Positions 1 to 8,534 of a stretch of 43,562 bases of DNA are shown here, one piece after another. This DNA comes from an uncultured Verrucomicrobiota bacterium (lineage in GTDB: Bacteria > Verrucomicrobiota > Verrucomicrobiia > Limisphaerales > CAIQOK01). Position 1 is the stretch's first letter, and the number at the start of each line of letters is the position of its first letter. Made by a program: the position numbers and the translations under genes. The notes below the pieces were generated by a model. The model was given only the letters and a program-made list of their open reading frames with translations, made no database searches and was not told where the DNA came from. Location: contig CAIQOK010000188.1 in assembly GCA_903873415.1 (NCBI GenBank), positions 1 through 43,562 of the forward strand, in the 5' to 3' direction.

Positions 1-11
1 CCCCCCCCCCC
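1..11. other. Poly-C run at window edge
   Basis: Eleven consecutive C residues form the first bases of the window. It lies just beyond the 3' end of the minus-strand beta-helix gene. It could be a real homopolymer or an assembly edge effect; nothing else supports a function. Confidence 0.5.
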
Positions 12-44
12 AAACAAACGCAACTGGGGACAGATATGATTCCG

Positions 45-2123
45 TCACCTCGGCCCAACAGCCCGGAGATCAATCGGACGGAATCCCAAAGCCCGGGCCG
101 GGGAATCCGGCCGCAATCTGAAATCGTCGCGTTGGTCATCGAAAAAGAGAGGATCTGCAACAATCGAAAGCCGGTCGTGACCCCGACGGCGCCACTCCTC
201 CAAGCTCGCCCCGGCAAACCGCAGGCCGTTGCTCTGCCCGGCCAGCCGGGTGTCCCAATAAAGATTGCCCTCGGAAATGAACCTATCATCCTTCCAGTTG
301 GAGCCCAGCAACTGGCCGTGGTCGAAGAAGACAATGTTGTTGGTGAATGTAAAACTGACATGGGGTTCCTGTCGGGTGCGCTGTAACTGTTGATCCCGCG
401 AGACGGCAAAGATGTTGTTCACCAGAAGATTGGTTGCCCCGTAGTGCTGATGGAATCCGCCGTGCGTGGTGCGATAAACCAGATTGCTGGCCGCAAGGAT
501 GCCCGAAGTGCCCTCGTCAAAATAAATCCCCCACCCTCCGTAGCCGGTGGCGGCAATGTCATGCCAGAGATTGTTCACGATGCGCGTCCCCGTTTGCAGA
601 CCCAGCGTGTAAATCCCCCCCAGATCGCTCAGCAACGCCCCCTCGCCGTCCGACTGGATACCGATGTGATGGATATGGTTCCACTCCACCAGTGTGTTGG
701 TGGCCAGCGCCGCACCGTAACCCCACGTCCAGCCCAGGGAAATACCCGTGTAAAAGAAATCGTGAATGAGATTGTGCCTGATCCGATTGTCGGGCGACTG
801 GCCGATCCAGATCCCCACCGCACTGGGAAACACCCTCCCGCCGTGGTGAAGATGGCAATCCGAAATCTCGTTGCCCCGCGCTTCCTCCGCCTTCGTACCG
901 GGCAGTTCCATCTCACCGATCTTGATCCCGCCCGCGCCAAGGTCGTTAAACTCGCAGCGGGAGATCCGATTGGATTCGGAGCCGCGCGCCAGTTCGAGGC
1001 CGTAGCCGCCGAGGTGTGAGAAGGTGCAATGCTCAAACAAACAGCGCCGCACTCCCCGCCCCCACACAGCCCCCGGCACGCCCACCGCCGCCTGGGGAAA
1101 CCCGGAGGAGCCCGGCGGCAGCCCCCACTCCGCATGGGCAAAACCCAAACCTACAATCTGAACCCCATCCACAAACTGCGCCGCCTGCCCTTGACCTTCC
1201 AACCTCACCAACTGGGACAAAACCGGGGCGATCACCTCGGTCGTCTCCGGTCGTTCCCAAGGCAGGGGCAGGTAGAATAGCTTGCCCTTGGCCCTGTCCA
1301 GGCACCAGTCACCGGGCGTTTGAAGCACTTCAAAAACATTTTCAACATAATACAAATCACCCGGGTGCATTCCAAAGACGGGGGATTGCCCGAAACACAC
1401 CACGCTTTGAGCCTCATTCACGCTGGCGATCGGGAGGCGGGATTCCACCCAAAGCGAGAGAACCACCACTTCGGCATTGGTCAAGGACGGCCAGTCTTTG
1501 AGATCGTCTTGACGAAAGCGGAAACAGGACTTGCTGTTGGTCCATTGCGAGGACTTGTCCGTAAGGCTGTCGATTTGCAGCGTGCCCATGGCAGGATAGC
1601 GGGCACGGCCTCGGCGATTTCCGTTGACCCAGAGTTCCCGAAAAAACCACTGGCCTGAGGCCACTTCGGGAATTTCCGATACCCAGAATGATTTCCCGTC
1701 GATTGTGGCCATATCCCATTTCAAGATCCGGCGCCCCCCGCTGACCAGTGGATGCTCGGCAGGATAAGCCTGAATGCGCAGACCTGAATCCGCGGGCTTG
1801 AGCACCAGCGGCTCGCTCAAAAAATGAGTCCCGCCCCGCACAAAGATAGCAGCCGAAGGGCCCGCGCCGCCGGCCGAGCCGGTCTTGAACTGACGCGCCG
1901 CATCCACCGCCCGAGCCAATGTCGCAAAGGGACCGTTGCTCCGCCGCTCGTTGGGCAACGGCATACCTCCCGACCAATGGTCATCCCCGTTGGTGGCAAC
2001 AAAAAAAACACCCGGACCGGGCCTGACTCCCGGCGATTGGCCGGCCCGGGGTCCCGGCAAGCAGCCTGCAACAAACAACAATGCGACGATGCCGCCCAAT
2101 GCGAGTTGAGTTAAACGATGCAT
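45..2123 (-). CDS. Right-handed beta-helix lipoprotein
   Basis: This 692-residue protein begins with a lipoprotein signal: a hydrophobic stretch at residues 7-18 followed by the lipobox VAGC, with Cys21 as the lipidation site. The mature N-terminus carries the FFVATNGDDHWSG segment and an ATLARAVDAAR helix, a pattern usual at the start of secreted parallel beta-helix carbohydrate enzymes. From about residue 350 to 600 there are many short N- and G-rich strands (CTFSHLGGYGLEL, NLIHDFFYTGISLG, NLWHDIAATGYGGWGIYFD) consistent with beta-helix coils. Polysaccharide lyase or glycosidase activity is therefore plausible, but no catalytic residues can be assigned. It starts with ATG without a clear Shine-Dalgarno sequence and stands alone, 511 bp from hemC on the same strand. 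The fold call is firm and the substrate is unknown. Confidence 0.85.
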   Translation of the reverse strand: MHRLTQLALGGIVALLFVAGCLPGPRAGQSPGVRPGPGVFFVATNGDDHWSGGMPLPNERRSNGPFATLARAVDAARQFKTGSAGGAGPSAAIFVRGGTHFLSEPLVLKPADSGLRIQAYPAEHPLVSGGRRILKWDMATIDGKSFWVSEIPEVASGQWFFRELWVNGNRRGRARYPAMGTLQIDSLTDKSSQWTNSKSCFRFRQDDLKDWPSLTNAEVVVLSLWVESRLPIASVNEAQSVVCFGQSPVFGMHPGDLYYVENVFEVLQTPGDWCLDRAKGKLFYLPLPWERPETTEVIAPVLSQLVRLEGQGQAAQFVDGVQIVGLGFAHAEWGLPPGSSGFPQAAVGVPGAVWGRGVRRCLFEHCTFSHLGGYGLELARGSESNRISRCEFNDLGAGGIKIGEMELPGTKAEEARGNEISDCHLHHGGRVFPSAVGIWIGQSPDNRIRHNLIHDFFYTGISLGWTWGYGAALATNTLVEWNHIHHIGIQSDGEGALLSDLGGIYTLGLQTGTRIVNNLWHDIAATGYGGWGIYFDEGTSGILAASNLVYRTTHGGFHQHYGATNLLVNNIFAVSRDQQLQRTRQEPHVSFTFTNNIVFFDHGQLLGSNWKDDRFISEGNLYWDTRLAGQSNGLRFAGASLEEWRRRGHDRLSIVADPLFFDDQRDDFRLRPDSPARALGFRPIDLRAVGPR

Positions 2124-2634
2124 AAATATGATTTCCGAGTGTTTCCGCCCGTGACCGCTAAAAAACTGGCAAACGACAAAAGCCGCCGCCGCCCCGTGGC
2201 ACGAAGCACGGCAGCAAAACTGACAGCACCAATGGCGGCTGCATCCGACAACTTGTTACACCGAGTCTGTTGGACTGACTTGCCTACCCTTCAAATCGGC
2301 GGCCTGCTTGCGCGGCTCCAGCAACTCTTTCTGCATCCGCACTGTCGCAGAGCCAACGAAAAAAAACACATCGGCAGGAATGCAAACAACACAGGCTTCC
2401 ACCCGTCGACACTCACGCTTTTAAACGCAAAAATAATATGGGGATGCATAGAAATGCGCAAAAACCAGTTGGCGTCTAGTGTCCAATAGTCTGTAATCTC
2501 TGCTTCATGGCTCGTCTGTTGTGGTGTATTTGATTTGCTAAACCAGCGTTGATTCCATGCTGTCTGACAGATCCGGAGCCTGCCATGCCGCCCATGAACT
2601 GCGCCGGGATGAAGGTTACGTTGCCAGCCTCCTT
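2124..2634. other. Gene-free region between hemC and beta-helix gene
   Basis: This 511-bp stretch lies downstream of hemC and upstream of the beta-helix lipoprotein, both on the minus strand. The predicted open frames here are short and do not resemble known proteins. I see no convincing terminator hairpin with a T-run. It presumably holds the end of the heme operon transcript and the promoter of the lipoprotein gene. Confidence 0.4.
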
Positions 2635-3696
2635 TCAAGAAACCGAGTGCCAACGGGAATCGGGAATCATCCGCTGACTGGCGCACCCGGCCAACTCAGC
2701 TGCGATCTGCCGCCCCAACTCCCGGGCCTTGCCCGCAGACCCTCGACCTTCGGCCCGGCGCACGGTTTCATTCAAAAAAGAGACCGCCCGCAGACGCAGG
2801 ACACCATCCATAATCTCGGCGTAGGCACCCACCGGGCTTTGACAACCGCCGCCCATGGCTGCGAGAAAAGACCGCTCCGCCGTCACGCACTCCATCGTCT
2901 CAAAATCATTCAGGCCGGAGCACAGTCCGGCTATCGGCCCATCCTCCGCCCGGATCTCCAATCCAATGGCCCCCTGCCCCACGCAAGGCAGCATCTCCTC
3001 CAGCGACAACACGGTGGCAAGACCCCCCTCAGGCACAGTATCCCCGCTCAACACGCCTTCCGGGGACAGGGTGAAGTTCAAGCGGCTGATTCCCGCCAGC
3101 GCCAGCACGGTGGCATCCAACCCGGGTTGGCTCATGAGCTTCTGCAGCCGGGTGGCCACATTGCCCCGGATATCCGTCACCACCAACCCGGGATGCAAGG
3201 CCAGCAGCTGGGCTTTGCGCCGCGTGCTGCTGGTGGCCACCACCGCGCCATCGGGCAGTTGCCTGAGGTCCAGGCCGGGATTGAAACCGCGCCCTGCCAA
3301 ACCCTGTTTTGCGAGAAAAGCGGCATCCCGATAGACCAGCACATCCCGCACATCGGCGCGGGGCGTGACAGCGCCCAGACACAATCCGGCTGGCAGTTCG
3401 GTGGGCAGGTCTTTCAAACTGTGCACAGCCAGGTCGGCTTCGTGGTTGAGCAGCGCCACTTCCAGTTCCTTGGTGAAAAGACCTTTGGGCAGGCTGCGGT
3501 TTTCCTGCGCCAGCGAGGCGGTTTGAAGCTTGTCACCGGTGGTCTTGATGATTTTCAGCTCAAACACGCCGGCGGGAAAAGCGGCGCGGCATCGGCTTAA
3601 AACCATGTTCGCCTGGGCCAGCGCCAACGCGCTGCCCCGGGTCGCAATCAAAATGGCTTGTTTGGTTTTCAGATCTGTGGAGCACCTTAAATTCAA
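2635..3696 (-). CDS. hemC: Hydroxymethylbilane synthase (porphobilinogen deaminase)
   Basis: The enzyme polymerises four porphobilinogen molecules into hydroxymethylbilane in cytoplasmic tetrapyrrole synthesis. Family landmarks are all present: the N-terminal ATRGSALALAQA segment, the VHSLKDLPTELP motif containing the catalytic Asp (Asp96 here), the ATSSTRRKAQLL arginine segment, and MGGGCQSPVGAYA, where Cys285 would carry the dipyrromethane cofactor. At 353 residues it is slightly longer than usual (about 310), mostly at the ends. The start shown is a TTG; no strong ribosome-binding site decides it, and the true start may lie a few codons inside, because the family normally begins just before the IATRGS strand. 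It follows hemA by 29 bp on the same strand and is almost certainly co-transcribed with it. Confidence 0.96.
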   Translation of the reverse strand: MNLRCSTDLKTKQAILIATRGSALALAQANMVLSRCRAAFPAGVFELKIIKTTGDKLQTASLAQENRSLPKGLFTKELEVALLNHEADLAVHSLKDLPTELPAGLCLGAVTPRADVRDVLVYRDAAFLAKQGLAGRGFNPGLDLRQLPDGAVVATSSTRRKAQLLALHPGLVVTDIRGNVATRLQKLMSQPGLDATVLALAGISRLNFTLSPEGVLSGDTVPEGGLATVLSLEEMLPCVGQGAIGLEIRAEDGPIAGLCSGLNDFETMECVTAERSFLAAMGGGCQSPVGAYAEIMDGVLRLRAVSFLNETVRRAEGRGSAGKARELGRQIAAELAGCASQRMIPDSRWHSVS

Positions 3697-3725
3697 AACA
3701 GCCGCAGAACCACGAAAATCGACGA

Positions 3726-4778
3726 TTAGGAACCGAAAGCAGCCCGCACTGATGCCCCCCCCTCAGACCGCCCCCGCGCCGCAAGCAACCCCGCCGCTTT
3801 CTCCCGGATGATCGCTTCGCATCGCTCTATCTCCTCCTGCCGCTGCTGAAGATAATCAGAAGCTATGGCCTGAAGATCGTCGATGTTATACAAATAAACA
3901 TTAGGCATCACATCCACCGCCGGATCAATGTCGCGCGGCACCGCCAGATCCATCAGCAGCAGCGGCCGGTTCTTGCGCAATCTCATCAACGGCTCCAACA
4001 AGACACGACCCAAAATGAAATGCGGCGCGGACGTGCTGCTCACCGCGATGTCAATCCGGGCAAACTCCTCCGACCACCTGTCAAACTGCACGGCGCGACC
4101 GCCCAGTTCCGCAGCCAGAGCCTGCCCCCGTTCGATCGAGCGATTGGCCACCACCAGACTCTTGGCCCCCCGCGCTATGAAAGCCCGCGCCGTCTTCTCG
4201 CTCGTGTCCCCGGCCCCGATGACCATCACATGCCGGTCGGCCAGCGAAGTGAAAATCTTCTCCGCCAGTTCCACCGCCACGGACGCCACCGAAACGCTGC
4301 CCCGCTGGATGCTAGTTTCGGTGCGGATCTGTTTGGCCACATTGAAGGCGCGTTGGAAAGCCTTGTTCAGCCGGCCTCCCGTATGCCGGTGCCGAAGCGC
4401 CAGATCGTAGGCCTTCTTAAGCTGACCGAGAATCTCCGTCTCCCCCAACACCATCGAGTCGATCCCGCAAGCCACCCGGAACAGATGCTGCAGACTCTGC
4501 GGTTCGGCCAGCGCGTAGATCTCGTCTGTGATCGGTTCGCGATAGTCATGGAGCGTGGTCAGGAACTTTTTCAACTCCCGGCCCGCAGCCTGCGCATCAA
4601 GCCCCGTCGCCACATAAAGCTCCACCCGGTTGCAGGTCGAAAGAATCACCCCCTCCTCGGCAAGTCCCTGTCGACGCAGTTCCTCCAAGACCTCAGGAAT
4701 CCTCTCCTCCGTAAAAGCGAATCGCTCCCGGATGGTGACCGGAGAGGAGCGGTGACTCATGCCAAGCACAAAAATCAT
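3726..4778 (-). CDS. hemA: Glutamyl-tRNA reductase
   Basis: This enzyme reduces glutamyl-tRNA to glutamate-1-semialdehyde, the first committed step of the C5 heme pathway. The N-terminal MIFVLGMSHRSSPVTIRERF and STCNRVELY motifs are diagnostic; Cys49 in the latter is the catalytic thiol. A NADPH-binding segment (VMVIGAGDTSEKTARAF) and the C-terminal dimerisation helix (IASDYLQQRQEEIERCEAII) follow. I chose the ATG at 4778, giving 350 residues, because homology begins exactly there. The frame is open further upstream but that part lies inside the preceding gene. The start overlaps the stop of the upstream ccsA/hemX-like gene as ATGA, indicating translational coupling. Confidence 0.96.
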   Translation of the reverse strand: MIFVLGMSHRSSPVTIRERFAFTEERIPEVLEELRRQGLAEEGVILSTCNRVELYVATGLDAQAAGRELKKFLTTLHDYREPITDEIYALAEPQSLQHLFRVACGIDSMVLGETEILGQLKKAYDLALRHRHTGGRLNKAFQRAFNVAKQIRTETSIQRGSVSVASVAVELAEKIFTSLADRHVMVIGAGDTSEKTARAFIARGAKSLVVANRSIERGQALAAELGGRAVQFDRWSEEFARIDIAVSSTSAPHFILGRVLLEPLMRLRKNRPLLLMDLAVPRDIDPAVDVMPNVYLYNIDDLQAIASDYLQQRQEEIERCEAIIREKAAGLLAARGRSEGGASVRAAFGS

Positions 4779-5596
4779 GGGTGATGAAGCGGGGACAGGA
4801 GATTCGTGCCCCAGAAGGTCAGCATGACAAAAAGAAAGATCCCGATGGTGGCGACGGCAAAGCGGCGGCCGGTCTGGTCGAACCGCCAGCGGGCCAGAAG
4901 CAGCATCAGATACAAAACCCAGAGCACGCCGGACCAAATGACCTTGGCATCCTGAAGCAACCCGGGCCCGGCCGGGCGGGGCAGCCGGGCCCCGATGCCC
5001 AGCCCCACAGTGAGCAGAAGGAACCCGGCCAAAACCAAACGCAAAGTCGCCATTTCAAGCCGCTGTATTGGGGGGAAATACGACAGCACCGCCCGGAGTT
5101 TATGAAACTTCAGATTGTGCTCCTGCGTCAAAAACATCGCGCCCGATACCGACCCCAGTCCGAAGGATCCATAGGCAAGAAGAATCAGCGCCGCATGCAG
5201 GCTGGCCCCCGCCCCGGAAAACTCCGGCTTGGGTCCATGCGGCGGATCCAACGCCGGCATCAAGGCGAAAACGCCAATGGCAAAAAGCACCGGAGAGGCG
5301 AAAGCCCCCAGATAACGCAAGCGGGCCCAAAAACCCACCATGAGGTAGGCGGCAACCAGAGCCCAAGTCAGGAAAAGCGTGGCCTCGTAGAGATTGTTGA
5401 CCGGGCACTGGTTGAGCGAGAACCCCCGCCGGATCATCGCCGTGGTGTGCAAGCCGCAAGCCAGCAGAAGCAGCAGATAATTCACCCGGTTGTCCTGGCG
5501 AAACCCTCTGCGCCAGGCAAACACCGAGTAAAGCATGCTCAAACCGTAGAATAAAACGGCCAGCAGAAAAAAATGGCGATCACTGGGCCAAACCAC
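4775..5596 (-). CDS. CcsA/HemX-family cytochrome c assembly membrane protein
   Basis: A 273-residue integral membrane protein with about eight hydrophobic segments (near residues 7-24, 38-53, 68-90, 94-112, 128-152, 181-200, 216-232 and 243-262). The middle portion (LHAALILLAYGSFGLGSVSGAMF) matches the CcsA/HemX family, which includes heme-handling proteins of cytochrome c maturation and the HemX protein that controls HemA level in Bacillus. Its position directly before hemA with a 4-bp ATGA overlap supports the HemX-like role over general cytochrome c synthesis, since no other ccs genes are nearby. The start is GTG, with AAGG immediately upstream. Which of the two functions applies is not decided by the sequence. 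Confidence 0.88.
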   Translation of the reverse strand: MVWPSDRHFFLLAVLFYGLSMLYSVFAWRRGFRQDNRVNYLLLLLACGLHTTAMIRRGFSLNQCPVNNLYEATLFLTWALVAAYLMVGFWARLRYLGAFASPVLFAIGVFALMPALDPPHGPKPEFSGAGASLHAALILLAYGSFGLGSVSGAMFLTQEHNLKFHKLRAVLSYFPPIQRLEMATLRLVLAGFLLLTVGLGIGARLPRPAGPGLLQDAKVIWSGVLWVLYLMLLLARWRFDQTGRRFAVATIGIFLFVMLTFWGTNLLSPLHHP

Positions 5597-5643
5597 CCTT
5601 GAGCTTAGTCAGCCGGCACGGCTGCGCAAGCGTCAAGTCTCCC

Positions 5644-7047
5644 TCAGCGCGCCGGCGGCGGGATGAATTTCAAGGACGGGGAGTTGAGTTGCTGCCCCGC
5701 CGCAGCCGCGGCGGTGAGATGGTTGGCATCGGCCAGCGCCGCGGTCCTCCCGCTCATGAATGCCGCGGAGGTCGAGGTGCCGCTGACCAGATAGGCTGAA
5801 CCACCAAAATAAACCACACCAGAACCAGGCGCGATAAGATTGATGAAGGATCCATAATTGGCGTAGCTTGCCAACTGCCCCTGGCTGCTGGCGGTGACAG
5901 AGATGGTTTCCGGATAGGCAGCCGGGTAAAACGGCTGGGGCGACGCATCATTGCCGGCAGCCGCAAACATAGGAATGCCGCTTTGCTTCACCTGCTGGAT
6001 GATGTCATGCAGCACGGCACTCTCACCGGGACTGCCCAGACTCAGATTGATGACATTGGCCCCGCTGCCAACCGCCTTCACAATGCCCAGCGCCACATCA
6101 AAGGTGTTCGCAGTGGGGTTGGAACCGTAGACATCCACACTGACCACCTGCACCCCCGACGCACCACCCGGTTCGGCCGAAAGGGCCCTGAGAATATCCT
6201 GATACATCGACGTGGCATGCGTTGGCACGGTTGGATCCGGACTGGCGCTGCCGGCCACCGAAAGGGTTTTGAGCATGAAAGCATCCAGAGCGTTGCCCTG
6301 CGGCTGCCACGCGGTGTCCACAAGACCGACAATAATTTTCCCCGAACCGTTGGGCGGGCTTAATTTCAACTGCACCGGCGAAGGCAGATTGGGGCTATTG
6401 ACCAAGGGTTGCGGGGCCGGGGGCGGGGCCACGACATAATTGGACTCCACGCCGACCACCTCCGTATTGCCTGACAATTGCTCCCGGGCCGCTGAGGCCG
6501 CATCCGCATCGCCGAACCCAAGCCGGTAGGCGTTGAGGCTGTCAATCTTACCGAGGACCTTGGCACCCAGTTTCCTGGCCAGCTCATCGATGCTGGCACC
6601 GGGTTTGAGACGCACGACCAACTCGTTGGCAATTGCGCAGGCGGGCGCCGCGTTCGTCGCGTTCAAATCCGAAGGTGCTATCACCAGAGTCGCCTTGGCT
6701 TGTGCGGTGCGAAACACCACCAGACAGGGCCGGTGATTGGTCTGCGGCAATAAGGCGAAATTCAGATCACCCAACAAACGATGAAGCGCATCTCCGGGAG
6801 GGCAGTCCTTGAACTTTGTGGAAACCTCATGCACGGTTCCCGGCTCAACCAGAACCGTCCAACCCGTCAACTGAGCCACCCCTTGCAGCAATCGCGGCAA
6901 GGCCACCCCTTGCAAGTCGGCACTGACGCGGTTCTGACTTGAGCTCCATGTCAGGGTGTTGGCCGCCTCCAGCTCGGACAGCCAAAGCATCAACCCTGCG
7001 CCTAAAAACAGCATCCGGCAAATCCAACATCGGCGGTTGCGTTGCAT
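5644..7047 (-). CDS. Secreted S8 (subtilisin-type) serine peptidase with N-terminal STN-like domain
   Basis: With the ATG at 7047 the protein has 467 residues and starts with a plausible signal segment (WICRMLFLGAGLMLWLSELEA). Residues about 30-95 (VALPRLLQGVAQLTGWTVLVEP onward) resemble the short STN domain found in secretins and TonB receptors. Next comes a pro-domain-like region (NELVVRLKPGASIDELARKLG) and then the S8 catalytic domain. All key residues are visible: Asp244 in VGLVDTAW, His277 in PTHATSMY, the oxyanion Asn366 in AAAGNDAS and Ser425 in SGTSTSAAF. The gene lies 47 bp upstream of the heme block on the same strand and could share its transcript, though no functional link is apparent. 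The STN assignment is by pattern only and less certain than the peptidase call. Confidence 0.9.
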   Translation of the reverse strand: MQRNRRCWICRMLFLGAGLMLWLSELEAANTLTWSSSQNRVSADLQGVALPRLLQGVAQLTGWTVLVEPGTVHEVSTKFKDCPPGDALHRLLGDLNFALLPQTNHRPCLVVFRTAQAKATLVIAPSDLNATNAAPACAIANELVVRLKPGASIDELARKLGAKVLGKIDSLNAYRLGFGDADAASAAREQLSGNTEVVGVESNYVVAPPPAPQPLVNSPNLPSPVQLKLSPPNGSGKIIVGLVDTAWQPQGNALDAFMLKTLSVAGSASPDPTVPTHATSMYQDILRALSAEPGGASGVQVVSVDVYGSNPTANTFDVALGIVKAVGSGANVINLSLGSPGESAVLHDIIQQVKQSGIPMFAAAGNDASPQPFYPAAYPETISVTASSQGQLASYANYGSFINLIAPGSGVVYFGGSAYLVSGTSTSAAFMSGRTAALADANHLTAAAAAGQQLNSPSLKFIPPPAR

Positions 7048-7356
7048 GAATTCCACTATAGCAGACACATCCTGACCGCGGGTTAAAAAAAGCCAAACCA
7101 ATCCGTTTAGCCCAGCCAAACAAAAGGGATGAATAAAAAACAACGGCCCACGCAGCGTCCACAATGAATCCGCTGCGGTGGGTTTGCAATCTCATTCCGC
7201 CCATTCGAATTGACTCACGGCTAAATGTTACCGGAGACTGGATTTATTAGAGCTCTCCAGTTCATTGCGGATGACCTCCTTGACATCCCGAGCGCACTCG
7301 CTGTAAACAGCCGGCAACGGAATCGGGCCTGCAGCGATAAGGCCGGCCTCAAGAGC
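7048..7356. other. Gene-free region carrying a solo insertion-sequence-end motif
   Basis: This gap separates the dehydratase gene from the peptidase gene, both on the minus strand. It should hold the peptidase promoter. The only other recognisable content is the motif at 7210-7236, which matches sequences at the insertion-sequence end near 43.4 kb. No transposase remnant is visible beside it. Confidence 0.5.
7210..7236 (+). repeat. Solo copy of IS-end motif TTGACTCA-N7-ATGTTACCGGAG
   Basis: TTGACTCA at 7210-7217 is followed after seven bases by ATGTTACCGGAG. The stretch TAAATGTTACCGGAG (7222-7236) is identical to 43406-43420 at the insertion-sequence end on the right of the window, and the TTGACTCA element precedes both. 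It probably marks a former insertion or a related element lost by deletion. Confidence 0.55.
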
Positions 7357-7794
7357 CTACCCCGCCAGATCGCCGCTAAGAGTCAACTCGGCCTGCAACA
7401 CCAGCCGATCCCCTACCCACGCCGATGCCTGCGACTGAATCAAGTTCCCCAAACGCGCAATCACCCGGGCCTCCAGCCGAATGACTTCCCCGGGCCGGGC
7501 CGAGCCGAGGATTTTGACGCCGCGCAGAGCGGTAAGTTTAAGGCCCAACATCGGCGGCAACGCCGGGTCGCTCTGTGCCACGGTCCCGGCCAGCTGGGCG
7601 GCAGCCTCCACCAGCAGCACACCGGGAAAGAAGGGTTCCCCGGGAAAATGTCCCCGCAAAAAAGGCTCATCCCCCCTCACCAAATACTCCCCCGCCCCGC
7701 TGCGGCCGGGCTCCAGACTGATCAATCGATCGATGAAACGGAACTCCGGCCCGTGAGGCAGGGATTGCAAGGCGGATTTGAGCGGATCGTTCAT
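7357..7794 (-). CDS. FabZ-like 3-hydroxyacyl-ACP dehydratase (hotdog fold)
   Basis: A 145-residue hotdog protein with the FabZ signature RGHFPGEPFFPGVLLVEAAA. His49 and Glu63 occupy the catalytic positions with the 14-residue spacing of FabZ enzymes. It would dehydrate a beta-hydroxyacyl group bound to acyl carrier protein. It is the last gene of a four-gene minus-strand operon; its ATG overlaps the stop of the LolA-like gene as ATGA (7791-7794). Stand-alone dehydratases of this type accompany LolA and MMPL genes in aryl-polyene clusters, so it may be a specialised rather than a housekeeping FabZ. No ketosynthase or carrier protein lies beside it. Confidence 0.9.
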   Translation of the reverse strand: MNDPLKSALQSLPHGPEFRFIDRLISLEPGRSGAGEYLVRGDEPFLRGHFPGEPFFPGVLLVEAAAQLAGTVAQSDPALPPMLGLKLTALRGVKILGSARPGEVIRLEARVIARLGNLIQSQASAWVGDRLVLQAELTLSGDLAG

Positions 7795-8534
7795 GGATGG
7801 TTTTTAAGCGGCTCCACAATCTTGAAATCGTCGGCGATTTTCGGCGTGAAAAGGGTGGCATCCAGAGCGGCATTGATGCCGCCGCGGGCAAAATCATTGC
7901 GCAGGGTCGATCCGTCGGCAAACTCCAACTCGGTGGCCAACAGCATGAAATCATTGGTCGCGAAGGAGATCTTCATACGGGGCATCAGGCGCCGCGCCGC
8001 TGCGGCTTTGGGGACCAACTCCAATTCACACGCCCCGTTGGTCACCGTTTGCGAGGCAAGCCGGAACTGCTCCTCCATGGCGGCCTGACTGCGGGGAAAG
8101 CCCGCCTCAAGCAAAGCCAGGGCATCACGCCACGGCCCGGTTTGCCGGCCGTCGAGCCGATAGCGCTCGGCCCGTTTGAGGCGCGGATAAATCACCACCA
8201 TCTCGTTGGAGTCGCGCACGGCCAGAGTCTGGGCGGGTTGCCCCAGCTCCCAGCGGAAACGGTTGGGCTGGGCGAAATACAAATGCCCGGTGGCGGTCAG
8301 CGGCTGCACCAGCGACTTGAGCGTGCGGGTCTGCACAAAATCCGCCGACCAAGTCTGGACATTGGTCTGCACGGCGAGCCAGGAGACGATCAAGGAATGG
8401 GTCGGTGCCGCCGCTGCGGACGCGAAAAAACTCCACGGGCCAAGCAGAAATCCTGCAAGCAGGGTCAAAAAACAAACAGCGCGGCGCGGACCGCCGGGCA
8501 CGGAACTCTTAAGACTGGATATGTTTGATTTCAT
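7791..8534 (-). CDS. LolA-like outer-membrane lipoprotein carrier protein
   Basis: A periplasmic protein of about 247 residues with an N-terminal signal peptide (hydrophobic CFLTLLAGFLLGPWSFFASA). The mature part shows LolA-family features: WSADFVQTRTLKSLVQPL, TATGHLYFAQPNRFRWEL and DSNEMVVIYPRLKRAERYRL, describing the half-barrel that binds acyl chains. I chose the ATG at 8534 because it overlaps the stop of the exporter gene as ATGA, matching the other junctions of this operon; an ATG at 8549 is also possible. LolA homologues next to MMPL exporters and FabZ-like genes are typical of aryl-polyene-type clusters, where they are thought to carry the lipid product and not lipoproteins. That role is inferred from context. 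Confidence 0.88.
   Translation of the reverse strand: MKSNISSLKSSVPGGPRRAVCFLTLLAGFLLGPWSFFASAAAAPTHSLIVSWLAVQTNVQTWSADFVQTRTLKSLVQPLTATGHLYFAQPNRFRWELGQPAQTLAVRDSNEMVVIYPRLKRAERYRLDGRQTGPWRDALALLEAGFPRSQAAMEEQFRLASQTVTNGACELELVPKAAAARRLMPRMKISFATNDFMLLATELEFADGSTLRNDFARGGINAALDATLFTPKIADDFKIVEPLKNHP

Noticed and set aside
1-44. Homopolymer C run as a phase-variation tract
   Set aside because: It is outside any coding start or promoter seen here and lies at the very edge of the window, so an artefact cannot be excluded.
4779-4937. Longer N-terminus for hemA reaching to 4937
   Set aside because: The extra 53 residues lie inside the ccsA/hemX-like coding region and are not part of the family, whose homology begins at the ATG at 4778.
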